Shown piece after piece: positions 1-9,908 of a stretch of DNA of 64,000 nucleotides. Position 1 is the stretch's first letter. Each line of letters begins with the position of its first letter. The stretch covers positions 1 to 64,000 of the forward strand of contig CAWBLP010000008.1 of the NCBI GenBank assembly GCA_963789495.1, written 5' to 3'. Source of the stretch: CAWBLP01 sp963789495. Its GTDB lineage: Bacteria; Pseudomonadota; Alphaproteobacteria; Acetobacterales; Acetobacteraceae. The notes beneath the pieces were generated by a model. The model did no database searches and had not been told where the DNA came from. It was given only the letters and a program-made list of their open reading frames with translations. Made by a program: the position numbers and the translations under genes.

Positions 1-159
1 GGCGACGCCCAAAGACTACCGAATCGCGTGAGGTCCGGTGGCGTTGACTTTCTGTGAGGGAGATTCCGGCGCGGGCAAGTTCCGTTTGAGATCTGTTGCG
101 GACGACTCACAAATCAGCGATTCGCGAACGGTACACGGCGGTTCGGAGCGTGGTCTGAA

Positions 160-590
160 ACGCAACGGCTCCCGCCGCCTGCTTGCGGCTGGGGAGGCTG
201 AAAACGGCCGGCCATGGTGGGATCACCGCCCGTTCCCATGCGACTGGCGTCGCCCGCAGTACCATCTCGCCGGGGGTTGAAAGTATCTGGCTGCTCCAGG
301 CTCGTTGTCTGGTGTGGTTCGACTGCCTGGTGGTGGTGGTCCAACCTTGATCGCGAAAGACCCGGCTCTTCTGGCAAACCTACGTCAATTGGTTGAACCC
401 GCGACCATGGGTGATCCGATGCGGCCGCTGATGTGGGTGTCGAAAAGCCATGCGAAGCTGGCTCAGGCATCGCGCTGAGATGGGACACAAGATCGCGGAT
501 AAAAACATCCCCAAATTGCTGGGCTTGCTGAAGGATCGTCGGCAGGTGAACCGCAAGACCCTGGAAGGCAGCCATAATCCCGACCGGCCG
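160..590 (+). pseudogene. ISAzo13-family transposase remnant, N-terminal part
   Basis: Three reading frames in succession encode pieces that line up with the N-terminal region of ISAzo13-type transposases. The first has RRLLAAGEAE (about 173-205), the second GGITARSHATGVARSTIS (about 214-270), and the third LVEPATMGDPMRPLMWVSKS (about 390-450), followed after another frame change by REMGHKI-like sequence and RQVNRKTLEGSHNPDR (up to about 588). At least two frameshifts and a stop (TGA near 476) break the gene, and the catalytic C-terminal half is missing. It ends directly against a yedK fragment, so the element is a dead relic. The family assignment rests on remembered family motifs; the several shifts within 400 bp mark true decay rather than one base error. 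Confidence 0.7.
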
Positions 591-594
591 CTGA

Positions 595-792
595 CTGCAC
601 AACCGAATGCCGGTGATCCTGGAGGAGCCAAGCTGGGCGGTATGGCTGGGGGAGACGAACGGCGATCCGGCGGCACTCCTGCGCCCGGCGCCGGAGGGTA
701 CGCTCCGGCTGGGGCCTGTGAGCCGAAAGATCAACACCCCTCGGAACAATTCGGCTAACCTTCTGGACCCGGTCGGGTCCCTGGCGCTTTAG
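595..792 (+). pseudogene. SRAP (YedK/HMCES-like) C-terminal fragment
   Basis: The frame encodes LHNRMPVILE, then VWLGE, GDPAALLRPAPEG, and PVSRKINTPRNN. This is the conserved tail of SOS response-associated peptidases, which crosslink to abasic sites in single-stranded DNA. Only about 65 residues remain. The N-terminal half, including the catalytic Cys2, is absent, and a TGA at 592-594 closes the frame just upstream, exactly where the transposase remnant ends. The likely history is an IS insertion or deletion that removed the front of a yedK-like gene. Not expected to be functional. Confidence 0.65.
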
Positions 793-988
793 GCGGTGCG
801 GCCGGCGGACGCTTCATGACCACGAAGCCGCTGCGCCCCAGGTGCCGCACCAGCCTGCGGGCCGTAATCCGTGCCATTATGTCGTCCGCATTGTGGACGC
901 GCTTGCATCCCTCATACCGGAGCGCAAGGGATAACGTGTCGCCGATCTCGTCGGTCGTGGCCGGGCGGAGGTATGCAGCGTCGGGCAT
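755..988 (-). CDS. Small conserved hypothetical protein (77 aa)
   Basis: A 77-residue protein with a compact conserved-looking core: RPATTDEIGDTLSLALRY, KRVHNADDIMARITARRLV and RHLGRSGFVVMKRPP. Sequences of this type recur as unnamed small proteins on alphaproteobacterial accessory DNA, often with the ALRF-G-KRVH / ITAERLVRHLE-SGFVVMK pattern; no function is known to me. The C-terminal 12 codons overlap the yedK fragment on the other strand. No clear Shine-Dalgarno precedes the ATG at 988. It lies between mobile-element debris and the tRNA, so it is probably accessory. Confidence 0.55.
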   Translation of the reverse strand: MPDAAYLRPATTDEIGDTLSLALRYEGCKRVHNADDIMARITARRLVRHLGRSGFVVMKRPPAAPPKAPGTRPGPEG

Positions 989-1137
989 GCCGGGACGATA
1001 GGGAACGTGAGAGAGCGGAGCAAGAACCCCCTGAAAGCGTTCCCGGGTGTTTTGGCGTCCGTGAAGCCCCAGTGAAGCCCCAAGACGGCGCGCGACACTG
1101 CGGACGGCGTTAACGGCGACTAAGTGATTGATTTCAC

Positions 1138-1212
<75 letters not shown>

Positions 1213-1433
1213 AGCCGCCTGGATCGCGGCCATATACCCCCCACCGCCCAGCGCGGCAACTATTGGCGCGGCAACCAGCGGAAGCCACCCTCCGCCCGTC
1301 CCTCTTCACACGCTCGTATGGCCCACAGGCGCCGTCTGCGGCTACTTCGTTGGCACAAAGCCTCGCCGAAACCATCTTGCACCACCAGATACCGCCCCAT
1401 GCCCTCAACTGCGCCCCGGTCGCCGCGCCGAAC

Positions 1434-2750
1434 ATGACAGCCACCCTCGCCCAGCCAGCCACCGCAGCCCCCCAGACCGCGGCCCTACCAGCCGTCGCTA
1501 CGCCGGCGCGCCTGCGGGAATGCCCGGATTGCGGCCAGATGCAGGTCATCCCCGCCATGCCCCCGGCCGCCCGTGCGCTATGCCTGCGCTGCGATGCCGT
1601 GCTGCGCCACACCCACCACGACCCGCTCCTGGTGCCGCTGGCGCTGAACATCGCGGCTCTGGTGCTGCTGGCGATCGGCACCGGTGCGACGCTGCTATCG
1701 GTCAGCAGCTTCGGGCTGCAACGGACCGCCGACCTGTTCACCGGCCCGTCCGGGCTGGAGCAGCACGGCATGTGGGAACTCTCGGCGGTCGTGCTGTTCA
1801 CCACCTTCGCCGCGCCGGCAGCCAAGCTGCTCTCGGTTACGGTGGTGCTGCTGGGGCTCCACCAGGAACGCCCGCCGCCGCAGATTCGTCATTTGTTTGC
1901 CTGGGCCGAGCGGCTGCGGCCCTGGTCGATGATCGAGGTGTATATGCTGGCGGTGTTCGTGGCCTATGTCCGCCTCGGCGACCTGGTGCATATCGAGATC
2001 GGGCCCGCCATCTACGCCCTGATCGCGCTGATGGTCGTGATGGTCGCCGCGGACTTCATGCTCGACCCGCAGGCGGTGTGGGAGGCCATGGAACGCCGCG
2101 GGCTGCGCCGCACCCGCCCGCGGCGCCCGGCCCTGGCCCGAGGCGTCGCCGGCCGGCTGGGCTGTGACACCTGCGGCCTGGTCAGTCGTGCGGTACCCGG
2201 CTCCCCCTGCCCGCGCTGTGACAGCAGGCTCCGCCACCGCAAGCCCAATAGCGTCGTGCGCACCTGGGCACTCGGCATCACCGCGCTGATCCTCTACATT
2301 CCGGCCAACGTCTATCCGGTGCTGACCGTTGTCCATCTGGGCAGCGGCCAGCCGAGCACGATCATCGGCGGGGTGCAGGAGCTGCTGGCGGCCGGGATGT
2401 GGCCGCTGGCCGCCCTGGTGTTCTTCGCCAGTGTCGTGGTGCCGGGGTTGAAACTGGTCGGCCTGTCTATCCTGCTGGTCACCACGCAGCGAGGGTCCGG
2501 GCGGCGCCTGCGCGACCGCACCCGGCTGTATCGCATCGTCGATGCCATCGGCCGCTGGTCGATGATCGACATCTTCATGGGGTCCATCCTGGTGGCGCTG
2601 CTGCAATTCGGCCTGATCGCGACAGTCAATCCCGGCTTCGGCGCCGTCGCCTTCGCCGGCGTGGTGATCCTGACCATGCTGGCCGCCCAGGGCTTCGACC
2701 CGCGCCTGATGTGGGACGCCGCCGGCGCCCAGGTCGAGTACGAGGCATGA
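1434..2750 (+). CDS. pqiA: Intermembrane transport protein PqiA
   Basis: PqiA-type inner-membrane protein of about 438 residues. It is a tandem of two related halves, each opening with a rubredoxin-like zinc ribbon (CPDCG...CLRC near residues 30-53, and CDTCG...CPRC near 244-265) followed by about four membrane segments. Each half carries the family signature RPWSMIEVYMLAVFVAYVRL or its sister GRWSMIDIFMGSILVALLQ. The ATG at 1434 is chosen because the 57 upstream residues are low-complexity and outside the family; the Shine-Dalgarno is weak. The stop overlaps the pqiB start (ATGA). With PqiB and PqiC it forms an MCE system thought to move lipids between inner and outer membranes. Confidence 0.9.
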   Translation: MTATLAQPATAAPQTAALPAVATPARLRECPDCGQMQVIPAMPPAARALCLRCDAVLRHTHHDPLLVPLALNIAALVLLAIGTGATLLSVSSFGLQRTADLFTGPSGLEQHGMWELSAVVLFTTFAAPAAKLLSVTVVLLGLHQERPPPQIRHLFAWAERLRPWSMIEVYMLAVFVAYVRLGDLVHIEIGPAIYALIALMVVMVAADFMLDPQAVWEAMERRGLRRTRPRRPALARGVAGRLGCDTCGLVSRAVPGSPCPRCDSRLRHRKPNSVVRTWALGITALILYIPANVYPVLTVVHLGSGQPSTIIGGVQELLAAGMWPLAALVFFASVVVPGLKLVGLSILLVTTQRGSGRRLRDRTRLYRIVDAIGRWSMIDIFMGSILVALLQFGLIATVNPGFGAVAFAGVVILTMLAAQGFDPRLMWDAAGAQVEYEA

Positions 2751-4483
2751 GCGAGCACGCTCCGCCCCCGGATTCGCCGCCACCCGGCTCGTCCCCACCC
2801 GCTTCGCCGCCAGCGGCCACGGTCCGGGCCAGGCTCGACCGCCACTGGCGACTGTCGCTGATCTGGGCCATCCCCATCGTCACCGCGCTGATCGGCCTGT
2901 GGCTCGCCTGGCACACGCTGTCGCAGCGGGGGCCGATGATCCGCATCACCTTCGAAACCGCGGAGGGCCTGGTGGCCGGCCAGTCCCATGTGCGCCACAA
3001 GGACGTGGACATGGGCACCGTGCAGCAGGTCGTGTTGAGCCGGGACCTGCAGAACGTCGTGGTGACCGTGCAGATGAGCCGCGAATCCGAACCGCTGCTG
3101 ACCGACCAGACGAAGTTCTGGGTGGTGAAGCCGCGCTTCTTCGCCGGCGCTGTCTCCGGACTGGAGACGCTGGTCTCCGGCGCCTATATCGAGATGCTGC
3201 CCTCCCCCAAAGGCGGTGACTCGCGCCGCGACTTCACCGGGCTGGAAACCCCGCCGGTGCTGCAATCGGACGTGCCTGGCCGCACCTTTCTGCTGAAGGC
3301 ATCGCGCATCGGTTCACTGAACCTCGGCTCGCCGGTGTTCTTCCGCGACCTGACAGTGGGGGAGGTGCTGGGCTGGGACATCGGCGACATGGCGGAAACC
3401 GTGACCATCCACGCCTTCGTCCGCGCCCCCTACGACCAGTATGTGCACGACACCTCGCGGTTCTGGAACGCCTCCGGCGCCACGCTCTCGCTCGGGGCCA
3501 ACGGCGTGCAGTTGCAACTGGAATCCTGGCGCGCCCTGGTGCTTGGCGGGATCGCCTTCGAAACCCCGAACCAGGGCCAGGGTTCGCCGGTCAGCGGGGC
3601 CGGCCACGCCTTCCCGCTCTACCCCAGCAAGGACGCGGCCGATGCGGCAACCTATGGCCGCCGCGTGCCCTGTGTCGCCTATCTCACCGGCTCGGTGGCC
3701 GGCCTCGGCGCCGGCGCCGCCGTGACGCTGCGCGGCATTCGGATCGGCGAGGTGGCATCGGTCGCCCTGCAATACGACAAGCGGACCGACAGTGTCGTGG
3801 TTCCGGTCTACTTCGAGCTGGAACCGGGCCGCATCGAGCAACTGCAACTGCCCCCCGACGGCGAATTCGACGCCGAAATGGGCAGGCTGGTGCAGCGCGG
3901 GCTGCGCGTGCAGGTGAACTCCGCCAGCCTGATCACCGGGCAGAAGCAGCTCGCCATCGATCTGTTCCCGGAAGCACCCCCGGCGCAACTCACCAAGCAG
4001 GGTGACACCTATGTCATCCCGGTCGCACCCGGTTCATCCGGCGATCTGGCCGGTGCGGCCGGCGCATTGGTCGCCAAGCTCGAGGCGATCCCGTTCGACC
4101 AGATCGGCCAGAGCCTGGCCCAGACGCTGTCCGGCGCCAGCGGACTGGTGAACGACCCGAAGCTGCATGACTCGGTCGCATCGCTGCAAACCACGCTCGC
4201 CGGTGCCCAGTCGCTGGTGCAGCGTCTCAACAGCGCCACCGACCCGCTGCTGCGCCGCCTGCCCGCCATGGCCCAGGAGCTCGACGAAGCCGTGCGCAAG
4301 CTCAACAGCCTGGCCGGTTCGGTGAACCGAGGCTATGGCGGCAACTCCGAATTCAACCGCGACGCCAATCGCCTGCTGGCGCAGCTTACCGACACCGCAC
4401 GGTCGTTCCGCGTGCTCGCCGACCTGTTGTCGCGCCACCCCGAAGCACTGATCCGCGGCCGCACCGACCAGGGAAGCCCGTAG
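2747..4483 (+). CDS. pqiB: Intermembrane transport protein PqiB (MCE domains)
   Basis: About 578 residues. After a short Pro-rich cytoplasmic start there is one membrane helix (about residues 37-57), then three MCE domains. Their openings are visible as ITFETAEGLVAGQSHVRHKD, LKASRIGSLNLGSPVFFRD and LTGSVAGLGAGAAVTLRG. The last 180 residues are helical, as in PqiB, whose C-terminal helices form a needle-like channel through the periplasm. It overlaps pqiA by 4 bases and is followed after 1 base by pqiC, so the three are surely co-transcribed. Length and domain order fit the family; PqiB of E. coli likewise has three MCE domains. Confidence 0.92.
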   Translation: MSEHAPPPDSPPPGSSPPASPPAATVRARLDRHWRLSLIWAIPIVTALIGLWLAWHTLSQRGPMIRITFETAEGLVAGQSHVRHKDVDMGTVQQVVLSRDLQNVVVTVQMSRESEPLLTDQTKFWVVKPRFFAGAVSGLETLVSGAYIEMLPSPKGGDSRRDFTGLETPPVLQSDVPGRTFLLKASRIGSLNLGSPVFFRDLTVGEVLGWDIGDMAETVTIHAFVRAPYDQYVHDTSRFWNASGATLSLGANGVQLQLESWRALVLGGIAFETPNQGQGSPVSGAGHAFPLYPSKDAADAATYGRRVPCVAYLTGSVAGLGAGAAVTLRGIRIGEVASVALQYDKRTDSVVVPVYFELEPGRIEQLQLPPDGEFDAEMGRLVQRGLRVQVNSASLITGQKQLAIDLFPEAPPAQLTKQGDTYVIPVAPGSSGDLAGAAGALVAKLEAIPFDQIGQSLAQTLSGASGLVNDPKLHDSVASLQTTLAGAQSLVQRLNSATDPLLRRLPAMAQELDEAVRKLNSLAGSVNRGYGGNSEFNRDANRLLAQLTDTARSFRVLADLLSRHPEALIRGRTDQGSP

Positions 4484-4484
4484 C

Positions 4485-5081
4485 ATGAAACTCTCCCGTC
4501 GCCATCTGCTCCCGGCCCTCGCCATCCTGCCTGCGAGTTGCCGATCGCCCAACCCCAACCTGTACACGCTCGCGGTGGTGCCGGGCACGACGCGTGCCGG
4601 GGCGCCGAAGGTCATCGAGCTACGGGGGATCTCGCTGCCTCGCTACCTGGAACGCTCACAGATCGTGCGCTCGTCGCAGGGGGTGCGCCTGGACGTGCTG
4701 GGCAACGATTGGTGGGGCGAGCCGCTGAATGCGCTGTTGAATCGCGTGCTGGTGCAAGACCTGGCGCAGCGCCTGCCCGGCAGCACGGTGTTCGCCGAGA
4801 ATGGCGCAATCTCCGCCACGCCCGACGTCACGGTCGGCATCAACATCCAGCGATTCGATGCCGATGCGAACGGCACGGTGGTGCTGGAGGCGCAGGCCGC
4901 TGTCACTCATCACGGCACCACCACGCGTTCCATCCGGCTGACGGTTCCGCCGCAGGAGCCGAGCACGCCAGGGCTTGTCACGGCGATGAGTTCGGCCGTC
5001 GGCCAGCTCGCCGATACCATCGCTGGAATGTTGGCCGTTAACACGCCGCAATCTGCGCCGCGGCGCCGCCGGACGCATTGA
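4485..5081 (+). CDS. pqiC: PqiC-type ABC transport auxiliary lipoprotein
   Basis: A 198-residue lipoprotein with an N-terminal signal MKLSRRHLLPALAILPASC; the Cys at residue 19 is the probable lipidation site (lipobox PASC, somewhat atypical at -3). The mature part begins PNPNLYTLAVVPG and contains VIELRGISLPRYLERSQIV and LDVLGNDWWGEPLNALLNRVL, typical of the PqiC / membrane-integrity lipoprotein family (DUF330). It sits one base after pqiB. In E. coli PqiC is anchored in the outer membrane and docks the PqiB needle; the same role is inferred here. Confidence 0.87.
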   Translation: MKLSRRHLLPALAILPASCRSPNPNLYTLAVVPGTTRAGAPKVIELRGISLPRYLERSQIVRSSQGVRLDVLGNDWWGEPLNALLNRVLVQDLAQRLPGSTVFAENGAISATPDVTVGINIQRFDADANGTVVLEAQAAVTHHGTTTRSIRLTVPPQEPSTPGLVTAMSSAVGQLADTIAGMLAVNTPQSAPRRRRTH

Positions 5082-5168
5082 CGCCCTCGAATCCTCCATC
5101 CTATCGTCGCGGCCAAGCACGAAGCGGGGTACGGCCGACGGTCGACCCAAGATGGGAGGCCGTTCGCA

Positions 5169-6050
5169 GTGGAAGATGCTGCACGCCTGTTGCAGCTCGT
5201 CGTAAACGGCGCTGCTGCTGGCTGTATCTACGGGCTGATCGCCCTCGGATTCGTCCTGATCTACAAGGCGACCGAGATGGTGAATTTCGCCCAGGGCGAC
5301 ATCATGATGCTGGGCGGATTCTTCGCCTTCAGCTTCATCGCCCACTGGGGCCTGAATTACTGGATCGGTGCCGCGCTGGCGATCCTGCTCACCGCCGCTT
5401 TCGGCTATCTGCTGGATGCGGTGATCCTGCGAAGAGTGATCGGTCAGCCACAATTCGCCGTCGTGATGCTGACGCTGGGACTGGGCTTCATGTTCCGCGC
5501 CGCAGCCGGTATCACCTGGGGCTATGATTCGGTCGGCTTCATCACGCCGTTCACCAACAAGACGGTAAATCTCGGCGGGCTGGTGCTGGGACAGGACAAT
5601 CTCTCCATCATCGTCGGCACTGTGCTGCTCTGCCTCGTGCTGTACATGTTCTTCAGCAAGACGCGGCTCGGCATCGCCATGCAGGCCTCGTCACAGAACC
5701 AGCTCGCCGCCTATTACATGGGCATCCCGGTGCGCACCGTGTTCTCGCTGATCTGGGCGATCAGCGCCGGCGTCGCCGCGGTCGCCGGCATCCTGCTGTC
5801 GCCGGTCTCGATGATCGACGTGAACATGGGCTTCCTCGCCATCAAGGCCTTCGCCGCGGCGGTGATCGGCGGCTTCGGCAGCATCCCGGGCGCGCTGGTC
5901 GGCGGCGTCATCGTCGGCGTCGTCGAGCAGCTGGCTGGCTATTTCCTGCCCGCCGGCTTCCAGGAAGTCAGCGCCAACGTCGTGCTGCTCGGCATGCTGA
6001 TCCTGCGACCGCAGGGTCTGTTCGCCGAGAGCATGGGCAAGCGGGTTTAA
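5169..6050 (+). CDS. livH: Branched-chain amino acid ABC transporter permease LivH
   Basis: A 293-residue inner-membrane permease with about eight hydrophobic segments. LivH hallmarks are visible: YGLIALGFVLIYKATEMVNF followed by AQGD near the N-terminus, and the EAA-like cytoplasmic loop near residues 165-185 (RLGIAMQASSQNQLAAYYMG). The end KAFAAAVIGGFGSIPGALVG is also typical. The start is taken as GTG 5169. It opens a tightly packed operon: livM follows 5 bases on, then livG, livF, an AMP-ligase-like gene and livK. The substrate could be a branched-chain amino acid or another small carboxylate or amide; the family is broad. Confidence 0.92.
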   Translation: MEDAARLLQLVVNGAAAGCIYGLIALGFVLIYKATEMVNFAQGDIMMLGGFFAFSFIAHWGLNYWIGAALAILLTAAFGYLLDAVILRRVIGQPQFAVVMLTLGLGFMFRAAAGITWGYDSVGFITPFTNKTVNLGGLVLGQDNLSIIVGTVLLCLVLYMFFSKTRLGIAMQASSQNQLAAYYMGIPVRTVFSLIWAISAGVAAVAGILLSPVSMIDVNMGFLAIKAFAAAVIGGFGSIPGALVGGVIVGVVEQLAGYFLPAGFQEVSANVVLLGMLILRPQGLFAESMGKRV

Positions 6051-6055
6051 TCGGC

Positions 6056-7129
6056 ATGCGCTATCTGTTCCGCACCGATTATCGCCAGGATATCGCGCTG
6101 TGGCGGCATCGCGGCGACCTGTTCTGGTACGGCCTGCTCTGCGTCGTGCTGCTGCTGATCCCGCTGCTGCTGGGCGAGTTCTATGTCGGCGAGCTCGGCG
6201 GCGTGTTCATCTTCGCCATCGCCGGCGTCGGCCTGATGCTGCTGGTCGGCTATACCGGGCTGATCAGCCTGGGCCACGCCGCCTTCCTCGGCATCGGCGC
6301 CTATACCAACTCCGTGCTGCTGTCGCACGGCGTGCCGTTCCTGATCACCCTGCCCGCGGCCGGGCTTGTCACCGCTTTCTTCGGCGCCGCGATCGGGCTT
6401 CCCACCCTGCGCATGAGCGGGCTGTACCTGGCGATCGCGACCCTGGCGTTCGGCAGCATCGTCGGTACCGTCTTTCAGAAATGGGATTCGGTCACTGGCG
6501 GCTTCGACGGTTTCGCGGTGCCGACGCCGAGCGTGTTCGGCATTCCGATCGAAACCTCCACCGGCATCTACTATGTGTCGCTGGCTGTCCTGGTCCTCGT
6601 GTTATGGCTGTCGGCGAACCTGCTGCGGACACCGCTGGGCCGCGCCATGGTGGCGATCCGCGACAGCGAGGTGTCGGCGCAGAGCATGGGCATCCATCTC
6701 GCGCGCTACAAAACCTTCGCCTTCGCGATCAGCGCGTTCATGACCGGCCTGGCCGGTGCGCTTGTTCGCGCATTACGTACGCTATCTCGCGCCCGATTCG
6801 TTCGACGTGCTGCTGTCGGTGCAGTTCGTCACCATCGTGTTCGTCGGCGGGCTCGGCTCGCTGCACGGTGCGATCCTGGGTGCGATGTTCGTGCGCCTGC
6901 TGCCGCAGGTCATCGCCATCATGCGCGACGACCTGCCGTTCGGCCTCGGCCGCATGCCGGGCCTCGAACCGTCGCTGTTCGGCCTCATCCTGGTGCTGGT
7001 GATCCTGTTCGAGCCGGGCGGCATCTATGGCCGCTGGTTGAAGATCAAACACTGGTTCCAGGCCTATCCGCTGAAGCGGCGCACCGGGTTCCGCCGGCAG
7101 AAATCCTATGCGCGATCGGAGCGTCTGCG

Positions 7130-7133
<4 letters not shown>
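6056..7133 (+). pseudogene. livM: Branched-chain amino acid ABC transporter permease LivM, frameshifted
   Basis: LivM-type permease in two frames. Residues 1 to about 235 (MRYLFRTDYRQD... ISAFMTGLAGAL) read from 6056. Then one extra T in CTTGTTCGC (6762/6763) shifts the frame, and the rest (FAHYVRYLAPDSFDVLLS... FEPGGIYGRWL) continues in the other frame to the TGA at 7131-7133. Removing one base gives a normal 358-residue LivM overlapping the livG start (ATGA). All other operon genes are intact, so a base-insertion error in the sequence is as likely as a real mutation. Without the repair the permease would lose its last third and the transporter would not assemble. Confidence 0.88.
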
Positions 7134-7896
<763 letters not shown>

Positions 7897-7900
<4 letters not shown>

Positions 7901-8682
7901 GCGCCGCCGCCGGCAAGGCGCTGCTCTCGGTCAGTGCGATCGAAACCTTCTACGGACCGATCCAGGCGATCCGCGGCGTCAGCCTCGACGTCTCGCCGGG
8001 TCAGATCGTTACCGTGCTGGGCGCGAACGGCGCCGGCAAGACCACCGTGCTGCGCACCATCTCCGGCGTGCTCGATCCCGAGCGCGGCCAGGTCGTGTTC
8101 GAAGGCCGCGACATCGCGCATATGTCGCCGGACAAGGTGATGCGCCTGGGCATCTGCCACGTGCCGGAAGGGCGTGAGGTGTTTCCCTTCCTCACCGTCC
8201 ACGAGAACCTGGTGATGGGTGCCTATACCAGGCGCAACAAGACCGAGGTGGCGCAGGATCTGGAGCTGTGTTTCGACTATTTTCCGCGCCTGAAGGAACG
8301 CCAGCATCAGCGCGCCGGCCTGCTGTCGGGCGGCGAGCAGCAGATGCTCGCGATCTCCCGCGCGCTGATGGGGCGCCCCAAGCTGTTGCTGCTCGATGAA
8401 CCCTCACTCGGCCTGTCGCCGCTGCTGGTGCAACAGATTTTCGGCATCATCCGCCGCATCAACCAGGAACAGGGCGTCGCCATCCTGCTGGTCGAGCAGA
8501 ACGCCCACATGGCGCTGCAGACCGCCGATTACGGCTACGTGCTGGAGGTTGGCCGCATCGTGATGGCGGATGCCTGCGCCAAACTGGTACAGACAGATAC
8601 CATCAAGGAATTCTACCTCGGTCAGAAGGAGGCCGGCATTCGCGGTCAGCGGCGCTACAAGAGGAAGCGGCTATGGCACTGA
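7897..8682 (+). CDS. livF: Branched-chain amino acid ABC transporter ATP-binding protein LivF
   Basis: A 261-residue ATPase, partner of LivG. Walker A is GANGAGKTT, then HVPEGREVFPFLTVHENL (the LivF-specific PEGR-FP-TV block), signature LLSGGEQQMLAISRAL, Walker B LLLLDEPSLGLSP and H-loop LLVEQNAH. It overlaps livG by 4 bases and the following AMP-ligase-like gene by 10 bases. Its C-terminus is slightly longer and more basic (RGQRRYKRKRLWH) than usual, apparently because the next gene start is embedded in it. Confidence 0.94.
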
Positions 8683-9833
8683 ACCAGACCGCCGCCAGCA
8701 TCCCGGCCCTGCTGCTGCAACGCACCGCGACGCAGGGCAGCGCGACCATCTTGCGCAAGAAGAATCGCGGCATCTGGAAATCGGTGTCGTGGGCCGAACT
8801 CGGCACCCACGTGCGGCATGCGGGCATGGCCTTGAAGGCGGCCGGATTCCGGCCCGGCGATGTGGTCGGCGTGCTGGCGGAAACCCGACTGGAATGGGTC
8901 ACCGCCGATCTCGGTATCCTCAGCGCGGGCTGTGTCAGCCTTGGCATTCCGCCGGAGCAATCCACCGACGGTGTCGCCGACATACTGCGCGACACCGGCT
9001 GCCGCGCCTTGTTCGTCGAGAACGAGGAGCAGCTCGACAAGGCGCTGAATGCGCGCACCCGTTGCCCGGCGCTGCAGCGCATCATCATCTTCGACATGAT
9101 CGGTCTGCGGGAGTTCGCTGATCCCGCCTGCGAAAGTTTCACCGATTTCCTCGCCCGCGGCATCGCGGCGGATGACGCTGACAAACAGGCCTGGGAAGCC
9201 GGCATCGCCGCGATCGCCGATCAGCATCCGGCCATGCTGCCGCTTGGCGCCAGCGGTTCGGCCGGCACCGGCCGCGTGCTGACGCATGGTGACGTGCTGC
9301 AACGTCTCGCCACCGCCCGCGGCCAGCTGGAGCCGCGCAGCGGTGATGAGCGCCTGGCGCTGCTGCCGATGAGCGACCCGATGGAACGCATCTTCGGCCT
9401 GTACTACGCATTGGATACCGGTACCGTCAGCAACTACCTGGAAAACACCGAAACCGCGCTGGAGAATCTGCAGGAGGTGCAGCCCACCGCGCTGGGTGCC
9501 GACGCGGCCACCTGGGGTCGGCTGCATGCCCGCATCACGCAGCAGGCCGCCGCCGCGACGCCGGTGCAGCGCCAGCTGTATCTCTGGGCGATCGCAGCCG
9601 GGCGACGCGGCGGCGCGGCGGCCTGGATCGCCCGCGCGCTGGTCCTCGGCCAGGTGCGGCGCGAGCTGGGACTGGCGCGGCTGCAACTCGCCTATGTCGG
9701 CGGCCCGCCACTGTCGCCAGATGTCGCGGCCTGGGTCGCCGCGCTGGGGATCCGGATCATCCGCCTCGACGGCGACACCGCCCGCGCATCCGCCACGGGC
9801 CAGAGATACGGCGCACAAATCGTCGAAGCATAA
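8673..9833 (+). CDS. Degenerate, truncated AMP-binding (ANL-superfamily) protein
   Basis: A 386-residue protein whose first 180 residues resemble the N-terminal part of long-chain acyl-CoA synthetases: ILRKKNRGIWKSVSWAEL, VGVLAETRLEWVTADLGIL, GCVSLGIPPEQS. Where the ATP-binding P-loop (TSGTTG-PKG) should be, near residues 189-207, it has LPLGASGSAGTGRVLTHGD, without the Thr/Ser-Gly-Thr-Thr core or the Lys. The protein then keeps DERLALLPMSDPMERIFGLY but ends before the YG-TE, TGD and C-terminal Lys motifs. It is therefore unlikely to activate acids. It sits between livF and livK on one transcript, where full-length AMP ligases occur in related operons. Function unknown: a decayed ligase or a ligand-sensing remnant. 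Confidence 0.75.
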   Translation: MALNQTAASIPALLLQRTATQGSATILRKKNRGIWKSVSWAELGTHVRHAGMALKAAGFRPGDVVGVLAETRLEWVTADLGILSAGCVSLGIPPEQSTDGVADILRDTGCRALFVENEEQLDKALNARTRCPALQRIIIFDMIGLREFADPACESFTDFLARGIAADDADKQAWEAGIAAIADQHPAMLPLGASGSAGTGRVLTHGDVLQRLATARGQLEPRSGDERLALLPMSDPMERIFGLYYALDTGTVSNYLENTETALENLQEVQPTALGADAATWGRLHARITQQAAAATPVQRQLYLWAIAAGRRGGAAAWIARALVLGQVRRELGLARLQLAYVGGPPLSPDVAAWVAALGIRIIRLDGDTARASATGQRYGAQIVEA

Positions 9834-9908
9834 GACACCACCTGCGCGCCGAACGGGTGGGTCAACGACGGCAGTCATGCCGCACACCACAAGGGAGAAA
9901 AGTCGCGC

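Noticed and set aside
114..749. Minus-strand frame of 211 codons over the transposase and yedK debris
   Set aside because: Ser/Pro/Arg-rich without a domain, and the plus strand explains the sequence as recognisable remnants.
8673..9833. Functional long-chain acyl-CoA ligase
   Set aside because: The P-loop and all C-terminal catalytic motifs are missing, so an enzymatic label would mislead.
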